Assembly (NCBI RefSeq): GCF_003324185.1
Contig: NZ_PXUP01000012.1
Coordinates: 1-64,000 of the forward strand
DNA: 64,000 nucleotides
Source: Faecalibacterium prausnitzii
GTDB taxonomy: Bacteria > Bacillota > Clostridia > Oscillospirales > Ruminococcaceae
Direction of reading: 5' to 3'
Below, in pieces: positions 51,695 through 61,069 of this stretch; the stretch's first letter is position 1; the number at the start of each line of letters is the position of its first letter. The position numbers and the translations under genes are program-made. Under the pieces are notes generated by a model. That model saw only the letters and a program-made list of their open reading frames with translations. It did no database searches and was not told the origin of the DNA.

Positions 51695-53836
51695 ATGGCA
51701 ATCGAATTTGGTTCCCGCAAAGAGACCTTTGACAACTTCAAGGTCTACGAAACCATGCTGGCCGGCCGCCCGTTCAAGGTTGAAATGGGCAAGATGTGTG
51801 GCCTGTCCAATGCCAGCGCACTGATCCGCTACGGCGAGACCTGCGTGATGTGCAACGTGGTCATGAGCCCCAAGCCCCGCGAGGGCGTGGATTTCTTCCC
51901 GCTGAACGTGGAGTACGAGGAAAAGCTCTACGCCGCAGGCCGCATTCCCGGCAGCTTTATGCGCCGTGAGGGCCGCCCCGGTGAGCGCGCTATCCTGACC
52001 AGCCGCGTGGTGGACCGCCCCATGCGCCCGCTGTTCCCCAAGGAGATGCGCAACGACGTGTGCATCACCATGACCGTCATGAGCCTTGACCCGGACTGCA
52101 GCCCCGAGATCGCCGGTATGATCGGCGCTTCTCTGGTGACCGCCGTGTCCGACATCCCCTGGAACGGCCCCATCGGCGGCGTGCAGGTGGGTCTGGTTGA
52201 CGGCGAGATCGTGCTGAACCCCACCCAGGAGCAGCGCAAGGTGAGCGACCTTGCTCTGACCGTTGCCGCCACTATGGATAAGATCGTGATGATCGAGGCC
52301 GGCGCCAACGAGGTGGACGAGGACACCATGCTGACCGCCATCAAGACCGCACACGTTGAGATCAAGAAGATCATCGAGTTCATCAACAAGATCGTGGCCG
52401 AGCGCGGCAAGCCGAAGATCGACTTCCAGGTGGTGGGTCTGGACATGGACGTGTTCCACGCCATCCAGAATAAGTACTTGGACGATTTCAAGGCCGCTAT
52501 GGACACCGACGACAAGAACGTGCGTGACGCAGCCCTGCTGCCCATCATGGACAAGATCGCTGAGGAATACCCCGACCTGTCTGCCGCCGATCTGGATCTG
52601 GTAAGCTACAAGATGCAGAAGTTCGTGGTGCGCCGCTGGCTGCTGGATGAGGGCAAGCGCGTGGACGGACGCGGCATCAACGAGATCCGCCCGCTGGCCG
52701 CAGAGGTGGGCATCCTGCCCCGCGTGCACGGCTCCGGTATGTTCACCCGTGGTCAGACGCAGGTGCTTACCACCTGCACGCTGGGCGGCACCAAGGACAA
52801 CCAGTTGATGGACGACCTGACCGACGAGCAGACCAAGCGCTATATCCACCACTACAACTTCCCGCCGTACTCTGTGGGCGAGGCACGCGCACCGCGCAGC
52901 CCCGGCCGCCGCGAGATCGGCCACGGCGCATTGGCTGAGCGTGCTCTGGTGCCGGTGCTGCCCTCCTTGGAGGAGTTCCCCTACACCATCCGCTGCGTGT
53001 CCGAGGTGCTCAGCTCTAACGGCTCCACCTCTCAGGCTTCCATCTGCGGCTCTACGCTGGCACTGATGGACGCTGGCGTGCCCATCAAGGCTCCGGTTGC
53101 CGGTATCTCCTGCGGCCTGATCACCGAGGGCGAGCGCTGGATGACCATGCTGGACATTCAGGGCGTGGAGGACTTCCACGGCGATATGGACTTTAAGGTT
53201 GGCGGCACCCGCAAGGGCATCACCGCCATCCAGATGGACATCAAGATCGACGGCCTGACCTACGACATCATTGCCGAGGCCTTCGAGAAGTGCCGCAAGG
53301 GCCGCCTGTATATTCTGGACGAGATCATCAAGCCGGTGATCGCCGAGCCCCGTCAGGAGCTGAGCCGCTGGGCACCCAAGATGTTCAGCATGATGATCCC
53401 CACCGACAAGATCAAGGACGTGATCGGTAAGGGCGGCAAGGTCATTCAGGATATCTGCGCTACCTGCAACTGCAAGATCGACGTGCAGGAGGACGGCCAT
53501 GTGTTCGTCTCCGCTGTGGATCAGGAGGACGCAAAGCGCGCCATCTTTACCATCAAGACCATTGTGGAGGACCCCGAGATCGGTGCCATCTACAAGGGCA
53601 AGGTGACCCGCCTGATGAACTTTGGTGCCTTTGTGGAGATCGCTCCGGGCAAGGAAGGCCTTGTGCATATCTCCAAGCTGGACACCAAGCGCGTGGAGCG
53701 GGTAGAGGACGTGGTTGCCGTGGGCGATGCCATCGTGGTCAAGGTGACCGACATCGACCAGCAGGGCCGCATCAACCTGAGCCGCCGCGACGCCATTCTG
53801 GCTCTGGAAGCCAAAAGGGCCGCCCAGCAGCAGTAA
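51695..53836 (+). CDS. pnp: Polyribonucleotide nucleotidyltransferase (PNPase)
   Basis: This 713-residue exoribonuclease degrades RNA 3' to 5' with phosphate. Two RNase PH domains (about 10-230 and 320-555), a helical linker, a KH domain (about 560-615; KIKDVIGKGGKVIQ) and an S1 domain (about 625-695; YKGKVTRLMNFGAFVEI) appear in order. GEARAPRSPGRREIGHGALAERAL (part) in the second core domain is intact. It ends with a strong terminator. Confidence 0.97.
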   Translation: MAIEFGSRKETFDNFKVYETMLAGRPFKVEMGKMCGLSNASALIRYGETCVMCNVVMSPKPREGVDFFPLNVEYEEKLYAAGRIPGSFMRREGRPGERAILTSRVVDRPMRPLFPKEMRNDVCITMTVMSLDPDCSPEIAGMIGASLVTAVSDIPWNGPIGGVQVGLVDGEIVLNPTQEQRKVSDLALTVAATMDKIVMIEAGANEVDEDTMLTAIKTAHVEIKKIIEFINKIVAERGKPKIDFQVVGLDMDVFHAIQNKYLDDFKAAMDTDDKNVRDAALLPIMDKIAEEYPDLSAADLDLVSYKMQKFVVRRWLLDEGKRVDGRGINEIRPLAAEVGILPRVHGSGMFTRGQTQVLTTCTLGGTKDNQLMDDLTDEQTKRYIHHYNFPPYSVGEARAPRSPGRREIGHGALAERALVPVLPSLEEFPYTIRCVSEVLSSNGSTSQASICGSTLALMDAGVPIKAPVAGISCGLITEGERWMTMLDIQGVEDFHGDMDFKVGGTRKGITAIQMDIKIDGLTYDIIAEAFEKCRKGRLYILDEIIKPVIAEPRQELSRWAPKMFSMMIPTDKIKDVIGKGGKVIQDICATCNCKIDVQEDGHVFVSAVDQEDAKRAIFTIKTIVEDPEIGAIYKGKVTRLMNFGAFVEIAPGKEGLVHISKLDTKRVERVEDVVAVGDAIVVKVTDIDQQGRINLSRRDAILALEAKRAAQQQ

Positions 53837-53860
53837 AAACCTAATACAGATTGCATAAAA

Positions 53861-53897
53861 CAAGAGCCGCTGTACTTTTTGTACGGCGGCTCTTTTG
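53861..53897 (+). terminator. Terminator after pnp
   Basis: The stem AAGAGCCGCTGTAC (one mismatch to its complement) is followed by TTTTGCG. Confidence 0.85.
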
Positions 53898-53902
53898 CGT
53901 GT

Positions 53903-53995
53903 ACCCCCTCAGGCTCACTGCGTTCGCCAGCTCCACCCCAAAAGCTCCCCCTTCGGGGGAGCTGGCATCGAGCAAAGCGAGATGCCTGAGAGGGT
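53903..53995. repeat. Palindromic dispersed repeat, about 93 bp
   Basis: The ends ACCCCCTCAGGC (53903-53914) and GCCTGAGAGGGT (53984-53995) are inverted copies with one mismatch. Inside, CGCCAGCTCC pairs with GGAGCTGGC around a GCTCCCCC-TTCG-GGGGGAGC tip. A 14-base piece of the right end also occurs at 27612-27625. This looks like a mobile or dispersed extragenic palindrome. The rest of 53837-54223 holds the next two entries and no gene. Confidence 0.65.
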
Positions 53996-54022
53996 TCGTG
54001 CCTAAACCCCACCCGTGAAAAG

Positions 54023-54058
54023 GCAATTCTGGAAAATCCGCAGATTTTCCAGAATTGC
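54023..54058. repeat. Perfect 16-bp inverted repeat
   Basis: GCAATTCTGGAAAATC and GATTTTCCAGAATTGC are separated by four bases. There is no T-run on either side, so it does not look like an ordinary terminator. AT-rich bases follow to about 54090. Confidence 0.6.
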
Positions 54059-54146
54059 AAATTTAAAAATATATTTTCCGCTGATTATGCGCAGAGCAAC
54101 GCGGAGCGCATTCAAAATCGTGCTGCGCCCGGCAGGGGAAAGGGCA

Positions 54147-54174
54147 CAAAAAATGCTCCCCCTTGCGGGGGAGC
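54147..54174 (-). terminator. Terminator of the pilus operon
   Basis: On the minus strand GCTCCCCC and GGGGGAGC are followed by ATTTTTTG, 50 bases after the last pilus gene. Confidence 0.8.
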
Positions 54175-54223
54175 AAATTCGGTACACAACGCCACGCTGT
54201 GCCGAAAAGAAAGGAGTGCAAAG

Positions 54224-55078
54224 TCAGTTTTCCTTTTTGCCCTGACGGTTCAGCACCCAGCCTGCGGCAAACAGCAGCACGCCGCTGCAGGCCAGCACCG
54301 GCACGGGCCAGTTCAACTGGCCGGTCTGGGGCAGAACAGGCTTATCGGGGTTGGAAGGGGAGACCGGGTTATCCGGATTTTCGGGGCTTACGGGGTTGTC
54401 CGGGTTGCCGGGACTTACCGGGTTATCAGGGCTGTCCGGGCTCACCGGCGTATCCGGGTTATCCGGCTGCTCCGGGAGATCGGGGGTGTCCGGTGTGTCG
54501 GGCGTATCGGGCACATCCGGGGTGTCGGGGGTGTCCGGCGTTTCCGGGATGGTAGCGCCTACCTTGGGGGTGGCGTCCACATCGTAGATCCAGTTGTCGC
54601 CATCGGGCATGGGGATGGACACAAGGAAGGGCTTGATGGCCTCGTAGCCGTGGGATGCCTCGGTCTGCACGACCAAGTACAGACCCTGCGGCAGCTTGGT
54701 AATGTTGGCATAGCCCTCTTCGTTCACGTCCTGCTGGGCGGCAATGGCGGGCACAGCGGGCAGATACTTTACCAGCTGGTCTGCCAGCGTGCTGTCGGAA
54801 AGATCGCCCAGCACGACACCGCAGCCCGTAAAATCGCCGGTATAGTCAAAGTACAGGTTGCCGTTGGTGCGCTTGACGGTGGCCACCTGATACAGGGTAA
54901 GCTCGCCGCCGCGCAGGGGCACATCGTTGTGGGTGTCGTACAGACGGACGTGGAGCGAGCCCAGACGCCCCAGTACAATGTTGGCACTGGTGGCAAACGC
55001 CGGCAGGGCGCAGCATACCACAAGGCACATAGCCAGCAGCACAGCCGCCAGACGATGACGCAAATCAATGCTTTTCAT
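54224..55078 (-). CDS. LPQTG-anchored minor pilin / surface protein with PDT-PDN repeats
   Basis: This 284-residue protein has a signal peptide (about residues 1-32), a pilin-type beta domain (about 33-170, with LPQGLYLVVQTEASHGYEAIKPF in part), a repeat region (about 175-255) made first of PDTPDTPD and then of PDNPVSP units, and the sorting signal LPQTG with a hydrophobic stretch and basic tail. Such proteins serve as cell-wall base pilins. The ATG at 55078 is used since it follows GAGAGG; an upstream GTG is too close. It overlaps the end of the sortase gene by 14 bases. Confidence 0.88.
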   Translation of the reverse strand: MKSIDLRHRLAAVLLAMCLVVCCALPAFATSANIVLGRLGSLHVRLYDTHNDVPLRGGELTLYQVATVKRTNGNLYFDYTGDFTGCGVVLGDLSDSTLADQLVKYLPAVPAIAAQQDVNEEGYANITKLPQGLYLVVQTEASHGYEAIKPFLVSIPMPDGDNWIYDVDATPKVGATIPETPDTPDTPDVPDTPDTPDTPDLPEQPDNPDTPVSPDSPDNPVSPGNPDNPVSPENPDNPVSPSNPDKPVLPQTGQLNWPVPVLACSGVLLFAAGWVLNRQGKKEN

Positions 55079-55910
55079 GTTCTTCACCTCTCGTTTTCTT
55101 GGGTTTGCGTGTGGAAATCAGCATACCGATCAGCAAGATCAGCAGCATGGGCAGCGCCATAATGGGCGCAACAATAATGGGTTCAATTTTAAGCGCTTCG
55201 GCGGTAACGCGGAGGTGCTTGTACTGATCCGGGGTCTCTACGCGGCGGCCGCGTACCAGCAGGCGGTGGGTGTTGATGCCGTAGGGGGTGCAGGTCATCA
55301 AGGTGACGTAGTCCTTGCCTTCGGCGATCTTCAGCTCATCGGTCTCGGTGGGCAGCACGATGGAAATTTTGTCCACCTCGTAGGTGAGCACCCGGTCCAG
55401 CACGGTGATGGTAAAGGTATCGCCCACTTCCAGCTGGTCGAGGTTGGTAAACAGCTTTGCGCTGGGCAGGCCGCGGTGCGCCGAGATGACCGCGTGGGTG
55501 CTCTCGCCGCCCACCGGCAGGCTGGTGCCCTCCAGGTGGCCTGCGGCGATCTGCAATACGCCGTCGCTGGTGCCGTGGTAGATGGGCAGCTCCACGCCGA
55601 TTTTGGAAATGGTGATGTAACCCATAATGCCGGTGCCGGTAATATCCAGCGTGTCGTTGTAGCCGGTAAGCTGATCCGGGCGGTAAAGGGCGTTTTTGTT
55701 GGCGGCCACCTGTGCGTTAAAGGCATCGGCGGCGTCAAAGTAGGCGCTGTAGTCGGCATCGGTCAGATTGTCCACATCCTCGGCATAGGTGGCCACAGCA
55801 CGGGACTGATGCAGTTGGTTGACGTAATCGCTGAGGGTAGGGTATAACATCACGGATAGACCCACGAAAAAGACGAGGATCAGGATGATGGTGCTTTTGT
55901 TCTTTTTCAT
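55065..55910 (-). CDS. srtC: Class C sortase (pilin polymerase)
   Basis: This 281-residue membrane enzyme links pilins by isopeptide bonds. It has an N-terminal helix (about 7-27), the catalytic histidine in VISAHRGLP near residue 145, the cysteine in TLMTCTPYG near residue 208 and the arginine in HRLLVRGRR. A second hydrophobic helix near residues 247-267 followed by a basic end is the mark of class C. It stands between the major pilin and the LPQTG protein. Confidence 0.94.
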   Translation of the reverse strand: MKKNKSTIILILVFFVGLSVMLYPTLSDYVNQLHQSRAVATYAEDVDNLTDADYSAYFDAADAFNAQVAANKNALYRPDQLTGYNDTLDITGTGIMGYITISKIGVELPIYHGTSDGVLQIAAGHLEGTSLPVGGESTHAVISAHRGLPSAKLFTNLDQLEVGDTFTITVLDRVLTYEVDKISIVLPTETDELKIAEGKDYVTLMTCTPYGINTHRLLVRGRRVETPDQYKHLRVTAEALKIEPIIVAPIMALPMLLILLIGMLISTRKPKKTRGEEHEKH

Positions 55911-55989
55911 GGGCTACTCCCTAATGTTATAAGGATAGGAGCGGGGGCCTTGCAGCCCCTTTGCTCCGGGTTCTTGGGGGAAATGGAGC

Positions 55990-57588
55990 TTACTTGTTCT
56001 CCATGCGCTTCTTGGTGACCAGCAGAACGATGGCCGCAACCATTAGGCCGCTGCCGACCACATAGAACAGGGTAGTGCCGATGCCGCCGGTGGAGGGCAG
56101 GGTAATGCCGCTGGCTTTGTTGATGATTTCATTATTCAGGTTGGATTCACCGGACAGATTAACATCGTGTTCGTCGTGCGTTGCAGAAATGACGATTTTA
56201 GTTTTGTCACAGGCACTGTAACCGGTGGGAGGGTTGGTCTCCTTCAGGTAGTAGGTGCCAGCGTCCAGACCTTTAACGTTGAACGTGCCATCAGCGGCGG
56301 ATTTCATTTCAACAGCGGTTTTACCGGTTGCGTTCTTGATGGGGTAGTAGAATTTGCCGTCTTGGTAGAGCTCCACTTCATTCGTACAATCCGCATCGCT
56401 GTACAGACGGAAGCCAGCGCCCTCCAGCTTGTTGTTCTCGTTAACTTCATCGCGGTACTTGGTGTTGTTCAGCTGGTAGGTGTACACACGGACTTCGCTT
56501 TCGGGAGTGAAGCCCCAGTATGCGCTGTTTCTGGGGTTATTAGAGTACTGGAGCTGTACTTTGTTTTTGTTATCGGTAGAGCCACTTGTAGAATTGACAG
56601 CGGCTTTGTCGTTCAGGTGTGCAGTATAGGTGACCGTAATAGTCGCGCCGTCATTCAAATTGAACCTTGGATCTTCAACACAGGTTTTGACATCAGGAAT
56701 GCCTACCACAAAATAGTTATGACTTTCAAGATCGGTAGTATCAATGGTATACTTCGAAGAATCGCCGGTGATATCATAGGGAATGCCATTGGATTCAATG
56801 ACTACACTATCGAGTCTGTCATAAGTAATGCCCTTGGACAAGGTATCATTGAACAAAACAGCGTACTCGTCATAGTAATCGTAAGCACGGCCATTGTCTC
56901 TGCTTGCGGGCAAGGTAGCAATCAGCTTGAACTGGAACTCTTCGTTGATCGCATGGTCAGCGCTGGAATAAAAACCTGCTTCGTTGGTGCCATCCTGATT
57001 GTCATAAACTTCCTTCTCAACATAGGGCTTTACAACCTTATGATTAACTAAAACGACATAGGGTGCTTGGGGAACATTCAGCAGGAAGAAGGAATTGTAG
57101 GCATGATAGAAATCGCGAAGGTTAAAGTAGGTAGTATCAACGATCAGATAATAACCTGACTCTGGAATGTTGATGCCACCGGTGTGATCTGTAATGACGG
57201 GTTTCGGGTTTGCATTGGCATCCGGGTAGAGATAGTGGCATACAACGCGCGCAAAAGCGATGCTGTAATCATCGGAATTATGCCATTTGCTGATAACCGC
57301 AAGAACGTCCTGAGCAGTGAAATTAGTTTTAAACTCACCGCCGATGGTAGGATCTGCCGTCAACTGCGCCAGAAACTCGTCAGGCTTAGTGATGCTGCTG
57401 CCCCACCCAACGTTGGAAAGCGTCTCATTGTCCTTACTAATAACACCCTTGAAGATCTGGAAAGCGCTGTAACCGTGGAGTTGGTTGAGGTCCTCCTCAG
57501 TGTCGTATGCAAACGCCGGGATCGCCATGGCGCACACCATGGCAACTGCCAGCAGAGCAGCCATGAGTTTCTTCATTGCTTTTTTCAT
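55990..57588 (-). CDS. Major pilin subunit (SpaA/SpaH type) with LPSTG sorting signal
   Basis: This 532-residue secreted protein would form the pilus shaft. It has a signal peptide ending at AIPAFA (residue about 27) and a candidate pilin-motif lysine in VNHKVVKP near residue 187. A Cna-B-like C-terminal domain carries the E-box YYLKETNPPTGY near residue 450, and the end has LPSTGG, a hydrophobic helix and KKRMENK. The gene is AT-richer than its neighbours in the middle part, which hints at a variable surface-exposed region. It is directly upstream of the sortase gene. Confidence 0.93.
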   Translation of the reverse strand: MKKAMKKLMAALLAVAMVCAMAIPAFAYDTEEDLNQLHGYSAFQIFKGVISKDNETLSNVGWGSSITKPDEFLAQLTADPTIGGEFKTNFTAQDVLAVISKWHNSDDYSIAFARVVCHYLYPDANANPKPVITDHTGGINIPESGYYLIVDTTYFNLRDFYHAYNSFFLLNVPQAPYVVLVNHKVVKPYVEKEVYDNQDGTNEAGFYSSADHAINEEFQFKLIATLPASRDNGRAYDYYDEYAVLFNDTLSKGITYDRLDSVVIESNGIPYDITGDSSKYTIDTTDLESHNYFVVGIPDVKTCVEDPRFNLNDGATITVTYTAHLNDKAAVNSTSGSTDNKNKVQLQYSNNPRNSAYWGFTPESEVRVYTYQLNNTKYRDEVNENNKLEGAGFRLYSDADCTNEVELYQDGKFYYPIKNATGKTAVEMKSAADGTFNVKGLDAGTYYLKETNPPTGYSACDKTKIVISATHDEHDVNLSGESNLNNEIINKASGITLPSTGGIGTTLFYVVGSGLMVAAIVLLVTKKRMENK

Positions 57589-57735
57589 GGAAAAGCCCCT
57601 TTCTTTTTTTTGCCCCTTGCCTCCCCCTGCATTTTGTGCAGGGGGGAGGGATGTGGTTTATGTTCGGATCATCGCGTAAACTTTGCGCTGGGCGGGCGGG
57701 GGCTCAGCCCCGGCACGCCAGCAGAAAAGTGCAGT

Positions 57736-60456
57736 TTAGTCATCTGCTCTCCCTTCGCGTCTGCGCTTGCGGTGGATAAAACTATATGCCAGCGCAGACA
57801 GCATCATTGTGCCGCCCACGGCTGTATACGGGAGTGTACCGGTGCCGCCGGTAGAGGGGAGCTCGTAGCCGGAGCTTTCGGTCTCCTTGTTGGTCGGCGT
57901 GAACTGACTGCCAGAAACCGAAATACGATCTTCAAAATTAGTCGTCCACCGCTTCCAATCATTTTCGTTGTTGGAACGGGCACGGTTCTGGAACTCAGAA
58001 TGACCGGCACCTGTAGCAGTGTTTTTGGTTATCTTAACGCGATAGGTCAGCCGATAACTTTCGCCGGAGTCTAATTTTTTCAGCTCTGTAATATGGAAGC
58101 TATCAGCGCTAAAAAAGTTGTTGTAGTCCGTTACCTCGCTCTCAGAGTTGCTTGCATCGATCTTTACCAGCTTAAAGCTGTCGGTTACATATTCGCCGGC
58201 GATCGTTTCAGTGTTTTGGAGCTCGTCCAGAATTTCAATGGGCTGAGACCAGCCATCCTTAGAGGAAACGATGACGGTGTAATCAATATAGGTAGTGCCG
58301 TCACTATCCACAACGGGGGTAGAGCCCTCCTTTTCAATAGCCAGATCGCGCGGCAGCGTGACGATAAGTTCCAGCCCGGTCGGGAAGCGGATCGTGTTGC
58401 TTTCCTGAGTGCCGACTGTGGAAGCTTCTGCCTCAAAATCAAAGTGTCCGGTAAAAAGCTTTGAAGTATCAAACTCTTCATTGAAAGTAAGTTGGACAAC
58501 ACCATTCGTATCAACTACACCGGTACCAACTTCCTGATTGGTGCTTTGGTCGACCAATGGGAACGACTTGTTTTCAGATAGCTCAATCCCAGCGGGAAGC
58601 TGATAGGTCAGGTTTTTTGTGGTAAGATCCTTAAGGGCATTTTCAGGGATATTAAAGGTGTAGTTCAGACTAAGCTTATCGCCATCCTTCAACTCGATCT
58701 GATCTTCCGGGTTAAGAACTTTTGTACCTTGCTTTACGGTGATATCGGTAATGCCGCCCTTATTCGTGCCCTCAGACGTTTCTACAAAGTAATCAAGATA
58801 GGTTCCCCCTGCCGCCGGTGCAGGCACACGGTTCGGGCGGCTGGGGGAGATGGTAGGCAGCTGGCTGGCGTACTGGGCGGCGGCAACATCCACCACGGCC
58901 AGAACCTCAGCATCGAAAAGCGTGACCTCAGCCACCTTGCCGTCCACGTCGCCGGAAATAACGGTCAGCGTGCCGGCGTCGCTGTCCACACTGCTCACGA
59001 TGCCCACGGTCTCCACCGGTTCAGCATCGGTCACGGTGGTGGTCTGCGGCTCGGCAGCGGGGGACACCACGCTGGGGATAAGGGTGTCCGCGCCGGATGC
59101 AGAGGTGCCGGTGCTGTCCGCCGGCTTTGCGGCGGGCTGCTCCGGGTTGGCGGTGTCGGGGAGATCAGGGGTGATCACGCTGTCGGCAGCGGGGGCATCC
59201 TCAGCGGCGGGGGCTGCATCCAACGAAGCGGCGCCGGATTCCTCAAGCTCTGCGCCGTTCTCACCCTCAGCGTCCATGCTGAACTGGTCGTCCAGATCGT
59301 CCGCTGCACCATCGGCGCTGCTGTCCACAGCCACGGTGCGGGTGACATACTTATTATAAATAACGATGTCGCCCACATTGGCGGCGCTGCCGTCCTCGCC
59401 GTCCAGCAGCCAGTCCATGTCGCTCATGGAGCTGCGCAGGGAAAGCACGCTGGCCTCCTGCGGGATGGCGCTCTGGGGGATACCGGCGTACTTCAGGCAG
59501 TAGGAGAGGAACATCACGTCCCACTCGCCGTAGGGGTTGCCGTAAGACTGGCCGTAGCGGGAGTAGTAGTGCAGGGTCACGCCGTCTGCGGGGTCGATCT
59601 CAAAGTTTTTCTCGCTCTACTCGTAGCCCAGCTGGGTCTTTGCCACGCTGAGCAGGTCCTCGTCCCAGTTGCCGGTCATCACGGCCTCGGCGTTGGCGGC
59701 CTGCCACTCCTCGGGGGTCTCAACGTCGGCGGAGGTGTCGCTCAGGCAGGCTACGGTGTGGTGATGCTCCGGCAGGGGGCAGGTAAGCACTTCCTCGTAG
59801 CAGGCGTCAGTGTGGTGGTGGTAGATGGGCTCCACGGTGTCCACCGTCGGCTCCAGTGCCACAGGCTCGGCCACAGCCATAGCCGCCAGCTCGGCGCTCT
59901 GGGTGGGCTCCACCACCTGCTCCACAAGCTCGCCCTCTTCCAGTCCACAGGTCAGCTCGTACTCGGTGGTATAGCAGTTTTCATCGTGGGTATGCTCAAA
60001 TTTGTCGCAGATCAGGCTGCCATCCTCAGGGTCGAAGCAGTCGTCACCGTGGACGTGCTCTTCTTCCATGCAGGTCAGGGTCTGCACCTCGGTGTAGCAG
60101 TCCTCGGTGTGCTCGTGGGGCACAAACTCGATCTGCGGCTCCAGTGCCAGCGGCGCGGGCTCAGCCTCAACGGTGGGCTGGCTGGTGGCAGCAGCGGCGG
60201 CCAGCTCGTCCGCATTTTCAAGCTCGCCTTCCTCGTAACCGCAGGTGAGCACCTTGGTGTAGCAATCCGCGGTGTGGGTGTGCTCCTCCTCGCCGCACTG
60301 GTACTGCGCGGTCATCGAGATGCCCACGCCATGCAGCTGCCAGTTGACGAACAGGGTGGTGATCATGGCAAGTGCCAGCACAAATGCGGTGTAGCGCCGC
60401 AGGGTGTGCCGGTTCTCACGGAACCGCTCCATGTACGTTTTAAGAATGTCGTTCAT
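57736..60456 (-). pseudogene. Large LPXTG surface adhesin split by an in-frame TAG codon
   Basis: Read without the stop, this is one frame of 906 codons. Residues 1-60 hold a long signal/anchor helix. Residues about 53-255 hold six H-x-H-T/G-x-x-C motifs (for example HTHTADCY, HEHTEDCY, HHHTDACY). Next comes a CHAP-like domain where the usual catalytic Cys is Asp (GEWDVMFLSYC), then an acidic linker, a beta-rich domain, and the sorting end LPSTGG with helix and KRRR. Codon 280 (59619-59617) is TAG; the frame continues unbroken on both sides. The N-terminal piece would be 279 residues without an anchor, and the rest lacks a signal peptide. It could be a nonsense mutation, read-through or a sequencing error. 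Confidence 0.82.
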
Positions 60457-60478
60457 AACGAAATACCTCCTCCCGGGG

Positions 60479-61069
60479 TCAATGGATCAACGAGAAGCTG
60501 GACAAGGGCCATACCCTTAGAAAAACCCTGCCCACGATCTGGCTTTTTTCAACGCAGCCTATCACGCTGCTGCGGCTGTCGATGGAGGTGGCACGGTGGT
60601 CGCCCAGCACGAAGTAGCGGTTTTCCGGCACCTGATAGGGGAACCGGATGTCGCATTCGCCCACGGTCAGCGCGTCCACATAGGGTTCGTCCAGCGCCAC
60701 GCCGTTTACCGAGACTACGCCATTCACGTCCATATCGATCACATCACCGGGCTGCCCGATGATGCGTTTGAGCAGCAGCTTGTTCTGCCAGTAAAACCCG
60801 CACAGCTCGCCGTTTTCAATGTGGTTGGATTTTACCAGCAGGATAATGTCTTTATCATTTAATGTAGGGTACATGCTGTCGCCGGAGACCTGAAGCACCG
60901 GCAGAAACAGCGTAGCCAGCAGCACAGCTACTGCGGCTACCACCACCAGAATATAGATCGTACTGCGCAGCACCCGCTGGTAGCGGTTCTGGTACGCAAG
61001 ACGCTCACGTTCTGCGGCCACTTCCTCGGTGGAAGGGATGGAAGCAAACCGGATATCGCGTTTTTTCAT
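60479..61069 (-). CDS. lepB: Signal peptidase I of the pilus locus
   Basis: This 196-residue membrane protease has one helix (about 38-60), the catalytic serine in SGDSMYPT near residue 65, the lysine in LLLKRIIGQPGD near residue 101 and VLGDHRATSIDSR near residue 152. Pilus loci in Gram-positive bacteria often carry their own signal peptidase that acts on pilins. Its start overlaps the preceding coiled-coil gene by four bases, and the adhesin gene follows 22 bases later. Confidence 0.94.
   Translation of the reverse strand: MKKRDIRFASIPSTEEVAAERERLAYQNRYQRVLRSTIYILVVVAAVAVLLATLFLPVLQVSGDSMYPTLNDKDIILLVKSNHIENGELCGFYWQNKLLLKRIIGQPGDVIDMDVNGVVSVNGVALDEPYVDALTVGECDIRFPYQVPENRYFVLGDHRATSIDSRSSVIGCVEKSQIVGRVFLRVWPLSSFSLIH

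Noticed and set aside
53590-54060. Minus-strand frame across the end of pnp and the palindrome
   Set aside because: It spans a terminator and a repeat and is antisense to the S1 domain of pnp.
54224-54600. CRISPR-like array in the PDT/PDN-coding repeat
   Set aside because: The repeats are short, in frame and code for Pro-Asp units of a surface protein; there are no spacers or cas genes.
59617-59619. TAG read as pyrrolysine or another amino acid
   Set aside because: Other genes in the window appear to use normal stops and no pyrrolysine genes are seen; nonsense mutation is the simpler view.
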